This document shows positions 33,515 through 41,663 of a DNA stretch of 64,000 bases, piece after piece (positions within the stretch are counted from its first letter, which is position 1; each line of letters begins with the position of its first letter). The position numbers and the translations under genes are program-made. This DNA is from Tepidicaulis sp002389665 (GTDB lineage Bacteria > Pseudomonadota > Alphaproteobacteria > Parvibaculales > Parvibaculaceae): contig NZ_OZ244942.1 in NCBI RefSeq assembly GCF_965222285.1, forward strand, positions 992,001 through 1,056,000, read 5' to 3'. Below the pieces are notes generated by a model, which was given only the letters and a program-made list of their open reading frames with translations, was not told the origin of the DNA and ran no database searches.

Positions 33515-34570
33515 TTAGCTGCGCCAGCGCAAAGTTACGGGCTGGACGGGGTTTTCAAAATCCCGTCCGGCCTCTTTTGCATCCGCCCATTCTTTTTTCA
33601 GCCGGTGATACCACTTGGCCTGAACATCCGAATCGTTGATCAGCATGAGCCGCGGTTCGAACTTCAGCCCCTTCTGCTGCAGGTTCACCATGTCTCCGTC
33701 CTGTTTCAGGAAGGCGCGGATGAAACGCCGCGCCACGGGCTTGAGCAGGCTGAGCGCGGGCATGGTCCAGTAAAAGCTCTGGGTGATTTCCGTCGTGTTC
33801 TCATCGACCGGCGTTACCGCCGTAAAGCCGACGACGCGGTGGCGGCCCGCCTGAATGTTTTCGATGCGCACGCCCGGCAGCTGAAAGGTGATTTCCGTCA
33901 CCGGCGCGCCGCCCAGGATCTTATAGGCGAAGGAATTCTTGGAAGGACGGTGCGCGACCATGGAAAACCCTTGCGGGGCGGGAGCAAAGTCCTTCGCCTT
34001 TTCATGGATCGATGCGCCCGTGCGCCACCACCAGGAACGGTGGACGAAGGGCCCATGCGCCGGGTCCATCAGCCCGATCACCGCATGGTCGATATGACAG
34101 GCGAAGGTCATCGCCTCGCGCAGGTTAGGCGCGCGGCCCTCGAAGCCCGGCATGAGGGGCGGGGCGCTTTGCGGCTCAGCCTCCGCGCGCTCATCCGCGG
34201 CCATATAAATCCAGATATTGCCCTGCACCTCGCGCACCGGATAGCGGCGCACCTTGATGCGGCCGACATCCATATCCTGGCCCGGCACGAGAGAGGGGAT
34301 TTCAAGGCAGGCGCCGTCCGTGCCGAACTTCCAGCCGTGATAGGGACATTCCAGCGCCGCCTTGCCGCAGCCGCTCTTTTCCTTGGCATAAAGCTGGCCG
34401 GAGGAGAGCGGCACGCCCCGGTGCGGGCAGATATCGCGCAGCGCGAAGGGCGCGCCTTCCGCGTCCCGGCCGATCACCACCGGCTCGCCGAGCAAGACTT
34501 TGTGATGCATGTCGCCTTTTTTCAGGCTTTCCCCAGGCAGCGCGAAATACCAGATATCTCTCAGGAACAT
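33515..34570 (-). CDS. Rieske [2Fe-2S] non-heme iron oxygenase, alpha-type subunit
   Basis: A 351-residue oxygenase. The Rieske cluster is bound by Cys48-x-His50 (ICPHRGVPLSSG) and Cys75-x2-His78 (ECPYHGWKFG). The catalytic domain shows the iron site D-x2-H-x4-H in GLMDPAHGPFVHRSWWW. Family VanA/PaO/chlorophyllide-type, single-component like. Likely an O-demethylase or ring hydroxylase; the reductase partner is not in the window. The start at 34570 is the first codon after an AT-rich leader; no good ribosome site is seen, so it could be slightly off. It stands alone. Confidence 0.88.
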   Translation of the reverse strand: MFLRDIWYFALPGESLKKGDMHHKVLLGEPVVIGRDAEGAPFALRDICPHRGVPLSSGQLYAKEKSGCGKAALECPYHGWKFGTDGACLEIPSLVPGQDMDVGRIKVRRYPVREVQGNIWIYMAADERAEAEPQSAPPLMPGFEGRAPNLREAMTFACHIDHAVIGLMDPAHGPFVHRSWWWRTGASIHEKAKDFAPAPQGFSMVAHRPSKNSFAYKILGGAPVTEITFQLPGVRIENIQAGRHRVVGFTAVTPVDENTTEITQSFYWTMPALSLLKPVARRFIRAFLKQDGDMVNLQQKGLKFEPRLMLINDSDVQAKWYHRLKKEWADAKEAGRDFENPVQPVTLRWRS

Positions 34571-35146
34571 AATCTTGTGTCTCTTCAGGCAAGGCGGAGG
34601 GGGCTCCCTCCTATGGGCGTTGTCGAGCGGGCGTCATTATGCTGTGCGGCGGGCTCTATAGAAAGGCGCCGATGGCCGCAGAGTGGGGATCCTGATCAGT
34701 GATCGCAGAGGCGGTGCAGTCTAACAAGCGCCTTGCGCCAATAATTGAAGCAGCGTGATAAATAACCGCGCGAAATGAATGATAGGGAAGAGATAGGGAA
34801 ATTTTCCCTGGTTTTGGCCGTATAGGTCAGCGTAAACATTACAAATCAGGCAGGCCAATTTGCCTATTCACTGCCTGTAGCGGCCAGGATGGCCCACAAG
34901 TAGATTTCGCAGCGTACGCTTTACTTTTTTGGAACGCCAGTGCGTGTGAAAACGTTGGTCTTCGTGCGTGAGTATTAGCGCTTAGACAGGATACAGAGTG
35001 TAATTATATCGCAAATTCTTTCGTTATACGTTGCCGGTCAAATTGAAAATTGATAGAATTATCCTAAATAGTCTGTTTTCGGGCAGGGCTAAAGCATTCC
35101 TGAAGTATGGACTTGGACCGGACGCATGTCGGGCGGAGACGAGCGC
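34571..35146. other. 576-bp AT-rich intergenic leader of the mucR-like gene
   Basis: The largest non-coding stretch of the window, lying between the Rieske gene and the MucR-like gene. From about 34720 it is much richer in A and T than the surrounding genes. It contains a 15-bp palindrome at 34795-34809 and an imperfect repeat of AGGCA/TGCCT elements near 34847-34878. MucR proteins bind AT-rich promoters, including their own; this suggests autoregulation. No open reading frame with a plausible start or tRNA was seen. Confidence 0.5.
34795..34809. promoter_or_regulatory. 15-bp palindrome in mucR leader
   Basis: AGGGAAA, one central base, TTTCCCT, perfect arms, within the AT-rich region upstream of the MucR-like gene. 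Possible regulator site; function unknown. Confidence 0.35.
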
Positions 35147-35575
35147 ATGACTGAAAAAGCGGATCTCATCGACATGACCGCAGGGATTGTGTCGGCTTAT
35201 GTGAGCAATAATTCGCTCCCGCTATCCGATGTGCCCGCTTTTATCCATCAGGTCTATCAGGCGCTGGAATCGGCCGTGAACGACGTGCCGATGCCGAGTG
35301 ATGCCGCGCCCGTGCCCGCGATCTCCGTCGAAGAGTCGGTGACGCCGGACTATCTCGTCTGTCTTGAAGACGGTAAGCGCTTCAAATCCCTCAAGCGCCA
35401 TATCCGCACCCACTACAACCTTTCGCCGGAAGAATACCGGACGAAATGGGGCCTTCCGGCGGATTATCCGATGGTCGCGCCCAATTATGCCAAGGCCCGC
35501 TCCAAGCTCGCCAAGCGCATGGGGCTCGGGCAGAAATCCGTTGGCCGGCCGCGCGGCGCCCGCCGTTCGGGTTAG
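35147..35575 (+). CDS. mucR: MucR/Ros-family transcriptional regulator
   Basis: A 142-residue regulator. The ATG at 35147 follows GGAG by nine bases and is preferred to the ATG at 35126. The DNA-binding zinc-finger-like domain is at residues 71-95: CLEDGKRFKSLKRHIRTHY, with C-x2-D instead of the first C-x2-C pair of Ros, a variant common in MucR homologues. Next come EEYRTKWGLPADYPMVAPNY and the basic C-terminus. Family members act as global regulators binding AT-rich DNA. Its own 576-bp AT-rich leader is consistent with autoregulation. Confidence 0.93.
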   Translation: MTEKADLIDMTAGIVSAYVSNNSLPLSDVPAFIHQVYQALESAVNDVPMPSDAAPVPAISVEESVTPDYLVCLEDGKRFKSLKRHIRTHYNLSPEEYRTKWGLPADYPMVAPNYAKARSKLAKRMGLGQKSVGRPRGARRSG

Positions 35576-35712
35576 TCATCACTCGCGGATTCGCATTCTG
35601 CCTGCCGACTATTTGTCAACTATCTCAGAGACTTAAAGCGCATCTGTGACCTTTATGATTCTTGCTATGCAGGCCTCTTGTCTTCATAGTTAACGAATCG
35701 GAGGAGAGCGCA

Positions 35713-36249
35713 GTGCAGGAAGCACAGTTCACGCAGTCACAGGATGGATACAGGGGCTTCCGCTCCCATTTGCCGCTGCCTGAATTGCAGAAGCTCTTCG
35801 ATTATTGGCTCGAGCGCCATCCCGAAGGGGCGCTTCCCCGCCGCGCCGACATCGACCCGGTTCATATTCCCTCACTTCTGCCCGGTATCTGCCTGATGGA
35901 GATCAGCCAGCCGGAGCTGAAGGCGAAAGTCCGCCTCGCGGGCACGCGCCTTCGGGAAGGCTATGGGATGGAGCTGACCGGGCGAATGCTCGATGAGGCG
36001 TTGCCGCCCGATGAAGCGCGCTATTGGCAGGCGGTGGCGCACCGCGTTGCCGTACAGCGCAAACCGGCTTACGGCGTCACCCGCCTGATGGGCGAAAACC
36101 GGCCCACTTTTCACCAAGTCTGGCTGCGCCTGCCGCTCGCCGGTGAAAATGGCGATGTGGCGATGATGATCGGCTATGATGCTTTTCTGCTTTCGAAAAA
36201 GGCGGATGCGCTGGTCAAGGATAGCGGTAAGATCGTCCAGATCGCTTGA
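35713..36249 (+). CDS. PAS domain protein (PAS_5 family)
   Basis: A 178-residue soluble protein with a single PAS_5 domain. The start is GTG at 35713, seven bases after GGAGGAG; the ATG at 35662 lacks a site. The opening LPLPELQKLFDYWLERHPEG, with IPSLLPGICLMEISQ and VRLAGTRLREGYGMELTGR, is the family pattern. Members of PAS_5 are stand-alone alphaproteobacterial sensors of unknown partner. It lies 137 bp after the MucR-like gene, probably with its own promoter, and is followed by a weak hairpin at 36259-36291. Confidence 0.88.
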   Translation: MQEAQFTQSQDGYRGFRSHLPLPELQKLFDYWLERHPEGALPRRADIDPVHIPSLLPGICLMEISQPELKAKVRLAGTRLREGYGMELTGRMLDEALPPDEARYWQAVAHRVAVQRKPAYGVTRLMGENRPTFHQVWLRLPLAGENGDVAMMIGYDAFLLSKKADALVKDSGKIVQIA

Positions 36250-36355
36250 AACCCGGCTCCGCCGTCCTTGCACTAAAAGACAAGGCGGCGGGAAAATCGT
36301 GTCCCGGCAGATCGTGTGATTGGGGAGCGGGGGTGTTCGCAACGGGGATGTTGTC

Positions 36356-36868
36356 ATGATGTATCGGCGCGGCGCCATCAAAGGCCGTTCTTTTTCTTTC
36401 ACCGCTTTCATGCTGCCGGCTGTGCTGGCCGCTGCTTTCGCTCTGACAATCCCGGGCGGCGTGCCTGCCGCTCAGGCTGCCGCCGCGCAGGCGCGCATCG
36501 AAGAAGGGGTGAAGGAAGTCGGCCCGCGCGATGCCGCCCGCTTCAAAATCGATGCACCGGCCGATCAGGCAAGCGAGTTCGCAGGCCGCTGTACGCTGAC
36601 TGCCGTCGGTGGTTCGGTCAATGTGGCGGTGGACGGCGTGCATTACGTGCCGCTCTCCGCGCCCGCGATCGGCGACGTGCTGACTTTGCAGCCCGGTGAA
36701 AGCCGCACCTATGAAATGACCGGCACCTTTGCGCCGAATGAACGCGGCGATGCGGAGATCGCTTTCATCTTCAACGGCTCGCCCGCCGGGTTCTGTTTTC
36801 CCGGCCAACAATGTGCCAAAGCGGCAGAAGGCGCCACCGCGCTTCGCGCCGAGTGCGCGAACAGGTAA
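36356..36868 (+). CDS. secreted hypothetical protein, 170 aa
   Basis: Unrecognised. Start at 36356 or 36359 (ATGATG). Signal peptide of about 40 residues (basic start MMYRRGAIKGR, hydrophobic core, cleavage near AAQAAAA). The mature part is mixed beta strand: CTLTAVGGSVNVAVDGVHYV, PGESRTYEMTGTFAPNERGD and a paired cysteine region FCFPGQQCAKAAE. Likely periplasmic. It precedes the 654-residue membrane protein by nine bases on the same strand, so the two may act together. Confidence 0.6.
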   Translation: MMYRRGAIKGRSFSFTAFMLPAVLAAAFALTIPGGVPAAQAAAAQARIEEGVKEVGPRDAARFKIDAPADQASEFAGRCTLTAVGGSVNVAVDGVHYVPLSAPAIGDVLTLQPGESRTYEMTGTFAPNERGDAEIAFIFNGSPAGFCFPGQQCAKAAEGATALRAECANR

Positions 36869-36877
36869 TGGCGTCGG

Positions 36878-38842
36878 GTGAACGGTAAGATGCGTGGCAG
36901 GCTCGGGTATGTGGCACTCGCCGCCGGCGTTTTTGTCGCCGGGCTCACGCTGACCTGGGCGTTCTTGTTTTTCGTTGTCGGGCGCGATGCGCCGGACGGT
37001 CCCGAGCTTCAGCAAAATCTTGCCTCTCCTGCAACGCGCCGTCTCGGCGCCGAACTTGAAGAGGCGCTCGCCGCTGCCGCGCGCCTGCGCGAAAGCCAGG
37101 GGCGGGAGGCGAAGGGCGAGCTTGCTGGCGGTACCTGTCCCGCTTGTACCGGCACCTGGAAGAGCGTGCGCTTTTTCGAGGAAGAGGCGCGGCGCGCCAT
37201 GGCGCAGGTTCGCCGTCTTGAAACGCGGATGAATGAAGCCCCGCCGCCCGGCGCAGGCGGCACGGAAGACGGGCGCCTTGCCGGACAATTGGCCGCAGCG
37301 CAGGAAACGGCGGGCGTTTCCGTTCTTGCCTACCGGCATTTCCTCGGCGCCTTTGAGCAGTGCCGCCTCGATGCAGGCTGCGGCGAGAGCGGCAAGGCCG
37401 TGCCTGCCGCCTTTTCCTGCCGCACCGATGAGCCGCTTTTGCGCACGGCGCTTGCCCGCGTCACGGCGCTTGCCGGTGCCATCGAAAAAGAGGCCGATGC
37501 CTGCAATCATCTTTCCTGTCCGGTGCTCGATTGCAAACCTGCCCGCGCCATGATGGACGATCTGGCCGTGGCGGAAGAAGCGCTGGTGGCGCTCGCAAAT
37601 GGCGCGCCGATCAGCGCGAAATATGCGCCCCATCCGGCCGAAAGCAGGTTGCAGACACTCGATGTGTCCCGCGCGCTTGCAAAGCTCGAAGCTCCCTTCG
37701 CGCAGCTTGCCCGCGGCCCAGAAGACCCGCAAACCTGGCGCGCCGCGCAGATGGAAGTGGGCGAGGTGGCTGCAGGTCTCTCCGGATTTGTTCAGGAGGC
37801 GGAAGAAGCCGATGAAGGCGACACGGTCTGGCGGCTGCGGGCCGTGGTGCTCTCGCTCTCGCGTGCACAGCGCTTCATGCAAGTTGCCGCCGAGGATCAA
37901 ACCGCGCGCAGCCTGTCGCTCAAAGCGCTGGCCGATGCGATGCTGAATGGCGGGCGGCTGGCGGCAAGTCTGCACATCCGCGATGCAGCGCCTGCGCCGC
38001 AAAAAACCGAAGACGGGATCTGCGCTGCCGCCGATTTGCTTTCCGCGCTGCATGCGGTCAAGGCGGCGCGCGCCGGTTATCGGCTTTGCTGGGAACGCTC
38101 GACCTGCAAGACGCCCGAGCCCGAAGAACTGAAAGAAGTAGAAGAGGCCAAGCGCCCGATCCGCACACCCGCCGCAGCGCTCGAAGCACTGGTGCGCGGG
38201 CTCAAGCTCGATCCGCGCCGCTCCCTTGCTGCGGGCGTGCGCCCGGCGCCGGCGCCGCAGCTTTCCCTGCAGCGCGAGGAATACAAGGAAGGCGAGGTCA
38301 TTCGCGTCGATCCGGATTTCGGCCCCGGCATGTGCCTGGCCGATGGCGGCTATCTCAGCCTCAATGCGCAAGGCGATCCCGCCGCTCAGCAGCGCTACAC
38401 GTTGGGCGGAGCGGAAGGCTCGGCGCTGCTCTTTGCGCCGGAAGAGCCCGGCGAGCATGAGCTTGGCGCTTATGCGAGCCTTGAACATGGCGGCGGGCTG
38501 CTCGCCGCGCGGCGTTTCGAGGTGACGCCGCTGCCCGATATATGCGAGGGCTTCACCGGTCTTTGGAAAACGGATGTGGGCGAGCTGCATCTCATCGAGC
38601 GGGACGGCGCCGTAACCGGCAGCTACCGGCGCGAGGCGGGCATGCGCCCCGGCTTCGTCATCGGCGAGGTGGAAGGCACCCGTTTCGAGGGCACCTGGAT
38701 TTCCGAGATTGCGCGCGGCGATGCCGAATTTGTGCTGAGCGAGGAAGGCCAGTCCTTCACCGGGCGCTGGTCGCTGGAACATGATGCGCGCGCCGGGGGC
38801 GTGTGGAACGGCACCTGCGCGCTGCCTCAAGAAGAAAACTGA
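36878..38842 (+). CDS. large membrane-anchored protein with C-terminal lipocalin-like domain
   Basis: A 654-residue protein of unknown function. A single anchor at residues 10-36 (LGYVALAAGVFVAGLTLTW) leaves a large extracytoplasmic part: helical, alanine-rich, with paired cysteines (GGTCPACTGTWKS, FEQCRLDAGCGES, CNHLSCPVLDC). The last 100 residues (ICEGFTGLWKTDVGELHLIE, then GTRFEGTWISEIARGDAEF and FTGRWSLEH) repeat the GxW-type strands of small beta-barrels. Start GTG 36878 or ATG 36890; neither has a strong site. Cotranscribed with the preceding secreted protein. Confidence 0.65.
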   Translation: MNGKMRGRLGYVALAAGVFVAGLTLTWAFLFFVVGRDAPDGPELQQNLASPATRRLGAELEEALAAAARLRESQGREAKGELAGGTCPACTGTWKSVRFFEEEARRAMAQVRRLETRMNEAPPPGAGGTEDGRLAGQLAAAQETAGVSVLAYRHFLGAFEQCRLDAGCGESGKAVPAAFSCRTDEPLLRTALARVTALAGAIEKEADACNHLSCPVLDCKPARAMMDDLAVAEEALVALANGAPISAKYAPHPAESRLQTLDVSRALAKLEAPFAQLARGPEDPQTWRAAQMEVGEVAAGLSGFVQEAEEADEGDTVWRLRAVVLSLSRAQRFMQVAAEDQTARSLSLKALADAMLNGGRLAASLHIRDAAPAPQKTEDGICAAADLLSALHAVKAARAGYRLCWERSTCKTPEPEELKEVEEAKRPIRTPAAALEALVRGLKLDPRRSLAAGVRPAPAPQLSLQREEYKEGEVIRVDPDFGPGMCLADGGYLSLNAQGDPAAQQRYTLGGAEGSALLFAPEEPGEHELGAYASLEHGGGLLAARRFEVTPLPDICEGFTGLWKTDVGELHLIERDGAVTGSYRREAGMRPGFVIGEVEGTRFEGTWISEIARGDAEFVLSEEGQSFTGRWSLEHDARAGGVWNGTCALPQEEN

Positions 38843-38860
38843 AAGAAGAAAACTGGGTCT

Positions 38861-39427
38861 TTAAAGCGCCCGCACGGCCAGCACCGGCCGGGCCGCCCAA
38901 GAAAGCGCTGTCGCCTGAAACGCTTCCCCGTCGCCGAGCGGCACAAGAAGATAAGGCGCATCGCTTTCGGGCATGGGCACGAGCCGGGCAAGGCGCGCCC
39001 GGCCATCTTCAAGACCGGCAAGACAGGGACGGTTGTAAAGCTGGGGTATCTGGAAGGAGGGCAGGCGGTCGGCGATCAGCACTTCGCCCGCTTTGAAGCC
39101 GCCCTGGTCCGCGCCGATCAAGACCTGCACCGGATCGGCAAGCGGCACATCGCCGAGTAATCCCGCACTATCGGGCAGGGCGCCCGGCACTGCCCAGCCA
39201 TCGGCGCGGATATGGCCGAGGGCCGCGAGAGCCGGGCGGCCGCGTTCTTCGATCAACTCGCCCATCCGCGCGCCGAGCGCCTCGGCGATCCGTGTCAGCC
39301 AATCGGCGGAAAGGCGGATATCGGCGCTTTCCAGGCGGGAGATCGTGGCCACGCTCGTCTCCAGCCGGCGGGCGAGCTCCGCCTGGGTCATGCCCTGCGC
39401 TTTGCGCAGCTGGCGGATATTGTTCAT
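38861..39427 (-). CDS. XRE-family transcriptional regulator with S24-like C-terminus
   Basis: A 188-residue regulator. Helix-turn-helix at residues 4-52 (QGMTQAELARRLETSVATIS, RLESADIRLSADWLTRIAEAL). The C-terminus (GADQGGFKAGEVLIADRLPS, APYLLVPLGDGEAFQATA) resembles the LexA/S24 fold, but the catalytic Ser is missing (GADQ replaces GDSM), so self-cleavage is not expected. Divergent from the DnaA-domain gene; a 17-bp palindrome midway is a likely operator. Confidence 0.85.
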   Translation of the reverse strand: MNNIRQLRKAQGMTQAELARRLETSVATISRLESADIRLSADWLTRIAEALGARMGELIEERGRPALAALGHIRADGWAVPGALPDSAGLLGDVPLADPVQVLIGADQGGFKAGEVLIADRLPSFQIPQLYNRPCLAGLEDGRARLARLVPMPESDAPYLLVPLGDGEAFQATALSWAARPVLAVRAL

Positions 39428-39522
39428 GACCTCGTTCCCCTCCGTCTTCGCTGTCCGGCTGATCCATGTTGGCCCCGCCTTCCGTCGGCGTTCGAGAAAT
39501 TTGCGTAACCTATCCCCGCCAC

Positions 39523-39539
39523 CTTACGCGATACGTAAG
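39523..39539. promoter_or_regulatory. 17-bp palindrome, probable XRE operator
   Basis: CTTACG, five-base spacer, CGTAAG, perfect arms, in the 208-bp divergent interval between the XRE gene and the DnaA-domain gene, nearly equidistant from both starts. A single further half-site (GCGTAAC) lies 20 bp towards the XRE gene. Confidence 0.6.
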
Positions 39540-39635
39540 TTTTACCTTGGAGTGCGCTCATGTTCCCTATATGTTCTTTATCGGCAATAGGGGGAATGAG
39601 CAACCGGTTTTCCAGGGTAGGAGGTCTGAACGCGT

Positions 39636-40187
39636 ATGGAACCTGTCAAAAACCAAGTCAGAAAAGCCAATCGTCCCGTCATTTCCCGGTCGGTCACGTT
39701 GTCACCGGTCTTGCCGTCACCCGCCTTGCCATCGGTGCGGCCGCCTTCCGCGCGCGCCGTTTTGGCGCCGCCCCGCCATGCGCAGCGTGAGCGGGCCTTT
39801 CGCCTGGCGCAATTGACCAAGCAGGCGGTCTCCCATGCCTGGGCCGTGCCGGAAGAGGAACTGCGCGCGGCGACACGGCGCCGGGCGCCGGTCGCCACGG
39901 CCCGGCAGATCGCCATGTATCTGTGCCATGTGGTTTTCGGGCTGAGCTTTGCGGAAGTGGGCCGGCAGTTTTTCCGCGACCGCACCACTGTCGCCTATGC
40001 CTGCGAATGCATCGAAGACCGGCGCGACGATGCCGAGTTCGATCTGATGCTCGACAGGATCGAATTGGCAGTGCGCGCCGTCTCCGCGCTGGGCGAGCGG
40101 CCGGTGCCGCAAAGCAGGCGCCCGCGCGCCGCCTCTATGCAGGCCTTTGCCGCTACTGTGCAAAAGGGAGGGGTGCCTCATGCCTGA
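39636..40187 (+). CDS. DnaA domain IV-like protein (HdaB-like)
   Basis: A 183-residue protein with a basic, Pro-rich N-terminus and a stand-alone DnaA domain IV: RQIAMYLCHVVFGLSFAEVG and FFRDRTTVAYACECIEDRR, matching the DnaA box-binding helix-turn-helix and signature. It lacks AAA+ and domain I. Caulobacter HdaB is such a conserved alphaproteobacterial DnaA-related protein reported to stimulate replication initiation; homology to it is likely but not proven. AGGAGG lies 11 bases before the ATG. It overlaps DUF6456 by eight bases. Confidence 0.75.
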   Translation: MEPVKNQVRKANRPVISRSVTLSPVLPSPALPSVRPPSARAVLAPPRHAQRERAFRLAQLTKQAVSHAWAVPEEELRAATRRRAPVATARQIAMYLCHVVFGLSFAEVGRQFFRDRTTVAYACECIEDRRDDAEFDLMLDRIELAVRAVSALGERPVPQSRRPRAASMQAFAATVQKGGVPHA

Positions 40188-41109
40188 GCCTCATACCCGC
40201 GCTCCTTCCGGCGCTCGTTCTGGTTTCCCTTCGCAGGCGCAAGCGCGCCCGGCGATTGCCCGGGGCGAGCTTGAGCGGGAGGCAAAACGCATCTTCCGCC
40301 GTTTGCAGGAAGAAGGCGCGCATCTCATGCCGCTGGAAAAAGACGAAGCGGGGCTCTTCGTGGCCCGCAACCGCTGGGCGAAGCCTGTCATGCGCGTCTC
40401 CCTCCGCCTGCTTGCGGCGTTTCTCGCTGAAGACTGGCTGAGCGCCAGCGCTGCCCATGCCAGTGTCGCCCATGCCAGTGCCGCTCATGGAAGAGCGGGC
40501 GGGGCTGACAATGACGGCCCGCCGCTGGCTCTATACCGGCTCTCCGAGGCGGGCCTTGCCTGGTATCGGCGCGGCCTGGTGCCGGAAGACGGCTTTCGCG
40601 CCCAGCATCAATTACGGGTGCGCGAAAAACGCACCGGGGCGGCGCAAACGGAGACGCCCGTCACGCTCAATGCCGGGGAAAGCCCGCTTGGCTGGCTGCG
40701 CCGGCGGCGGGGGCCGGGCGGCGCGCCCTTTATCGATGAGGCGCAATATGAAGCGGGCGAAAAGCTGCGGCGGGATTTCACGCTGGCAGCGCTCACCCCT
40801 TCCGTGACGCGGGATTGGTCCATGGCGCTGCCGAGCGATGCCCGGCAGAAAGGCGTCTTCCGGCAGGGTGAGATCAGCGATATAGCGCTCGAGGCGCGGC
40901 GGCGTTTCGAGGCGGCACTCGCCGAGGCCGGGCCCGGTCTCTCGGATCTTCTTATTGAAGTCTGCTGCCATTTGCAGGGGCTGGAAAGCGCCGAGCGCGG
41001 CTTCGGCTGGCCCCAGCGCAGCGGCAAGGTGGTGCTGAGGCTGGCGCTCGAAAGGCTCGCTCTCCACTACGGATTGCGCAGAAAAGAAAGAAGCGGAAAG
41101 CGGCTCTAG
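40180..41109 (+). CDS. DUF6456 domain protein
   Basis: A 309-residue soluble protein. The start at 40180 has GGGAGGGG close upstream and overlaps the DnaA-domain gene. The N-terminus carries a helix-turn-helix-like region, then a repeat-rich low-complexity linker (AHASVAHASAAH). The C-terminal DUF6456 block reads LNAGESPLGWLRRRRGPGG, EAGEKLRRDFTLAALTP and a helical tail. The family is alphaproteobacterial and commonly neighbours the DnaA-domain gene; its role is unknown, but the pairing suggests a link to replication or cell cycle control. Confidence 0.8.
   Translation: MPEPHTRAPSGARSGFPSQAQARPAIARGELEREAKRIFRRLQEEGAHLMPLEKDEAGLFVARNRWAKPVMRVSLRLLAAFLAEDWLSASAAHASVAHASAAHGRAGGADNDGPPLALYRLSEAGLAWYRRGLVPEDGFRAQHQLRVREKRTGAAQTETPVTLNAGESPLGWLRRRRGPGGAPFIDEAQYEAGEKLRRDFTLAALTPSVTRDWSMALPSDARQKGVFRQGEISDIALEARRRFEAALAEAGPGLSDLLIEVCCHLQGLESAERGFGWPQRSGKVVLRLALERLALHYGLRRKERSGKRL
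40450..40494 (+). repeat. 15-bp imperfect tandem repeat inside DUF6456 gene
   Basis: Three copies of a 15-bp unit (copy one GCTGCCCATGCCAGT), the third diverged, encoding AHASV-AHASA-AHGRA in a linker between domains. Probably slipped-strand expansion without function. Confidence 0.7.
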
Positions 41110-41115
41110 CGGAGC

Positions 41116-41547
41116 TTAGGCGGGCTGGGCGCCGGCAATGGCCGCCGTTGCGTCCGCCCGCGCCCGGTTCACCATGGAATAAAGCCCGTTGGAGCGCTGC
41201 GGGCTCAAATGCTCATCGAGGCCGAGTTTGGAGAACACCTCTTTGGCGTCGATGGCCAGAATTTCTTCCGGGGATTTGCCCGAATACATTTCCAGAAGAA
41301 TGGCGATCAGGCCTTTGACGATATGCGCATCGGAATCGCCGCGGAAAAGCACCGTGATTTTGCCCTGTTCTTCGGCGACTTCCGAGACCAGCCATACCTG
41401 GCTGACGCAGCCTTGCACTTTCGTCTCGCTATTGTGCTCGGCCTCGGACAGCGGCGCGAGGCCCTTGCCGAGCTCGATGACATAGCGGTAGCGGTCCTCC
41501 CAATCATCGAGGAACGCGAAATCTTCCAGAAGGCTTTCGATACTCAT
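41116..41547 (-). CDS. sufE: SufE-type cysteine desulfuration protein
   Basis: A 143-residue protein that accepts sulfur from the SufS desulfurase for Fe-S cluster assembly. The active Cys47 is in KVQGCVSQVW, with EHNSETK before it and ARADATAAI at the end. ATG at 41547 is preceded by no strong site, and the upstream frame from 41625 has none either. No suf operon is nearby, so this is a stand-alone gene. The DUF6456 gene converges on it with six bases between. Confidence 0.92.
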   Translation of the reverse strand: MSIESLLEDFAFLDDWEDRYRYVIELGKGLAPLSEAEHNSETKVQGCVSQVWLVSEVAEEQGKITVLFRGDSDAHIVKGLIAILLEMYSGKSPEEILAIDAKEVFSKLGLDEHLSPQRSNGLYSMVNRARADATAAIAGAQPA

Positions 41548-41572
41548 GCTGACGGGCCGGAATTGTGCAAAA

Positions 41573-41593
41573 GGCACAGCGCGTGGCTGTGCC
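41573..41593 (-). terminator. rho-independent terminator upstream of sufE
   Basis: Eight-bp perfect stem GGCACAGC / GCTGTGCC, five-base loop, followed on the minus strand by TTTTGC. It ends the transcript of the DUF5330 gene; because it lies 26 bp before sufE, it could instead attenuate sufE. Confidence 0.7.
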
Positions 41594-41663
41594 CCTGACA
41601 TAGTCCCTGGGCGCGGCAAAGGCAACCGGGCGGCTAATATCCCTAATAAAGCTGCGGGCGGGC

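Noticed and set aside
36215..38830. 871-codon open frame on the minus strand
   Set aside because: It is antisense to the PAS protein, the secreted protein and the 654-residue protein, all with start sites and recognisable features. GC-rich codon bias keeps this antisense frame open.
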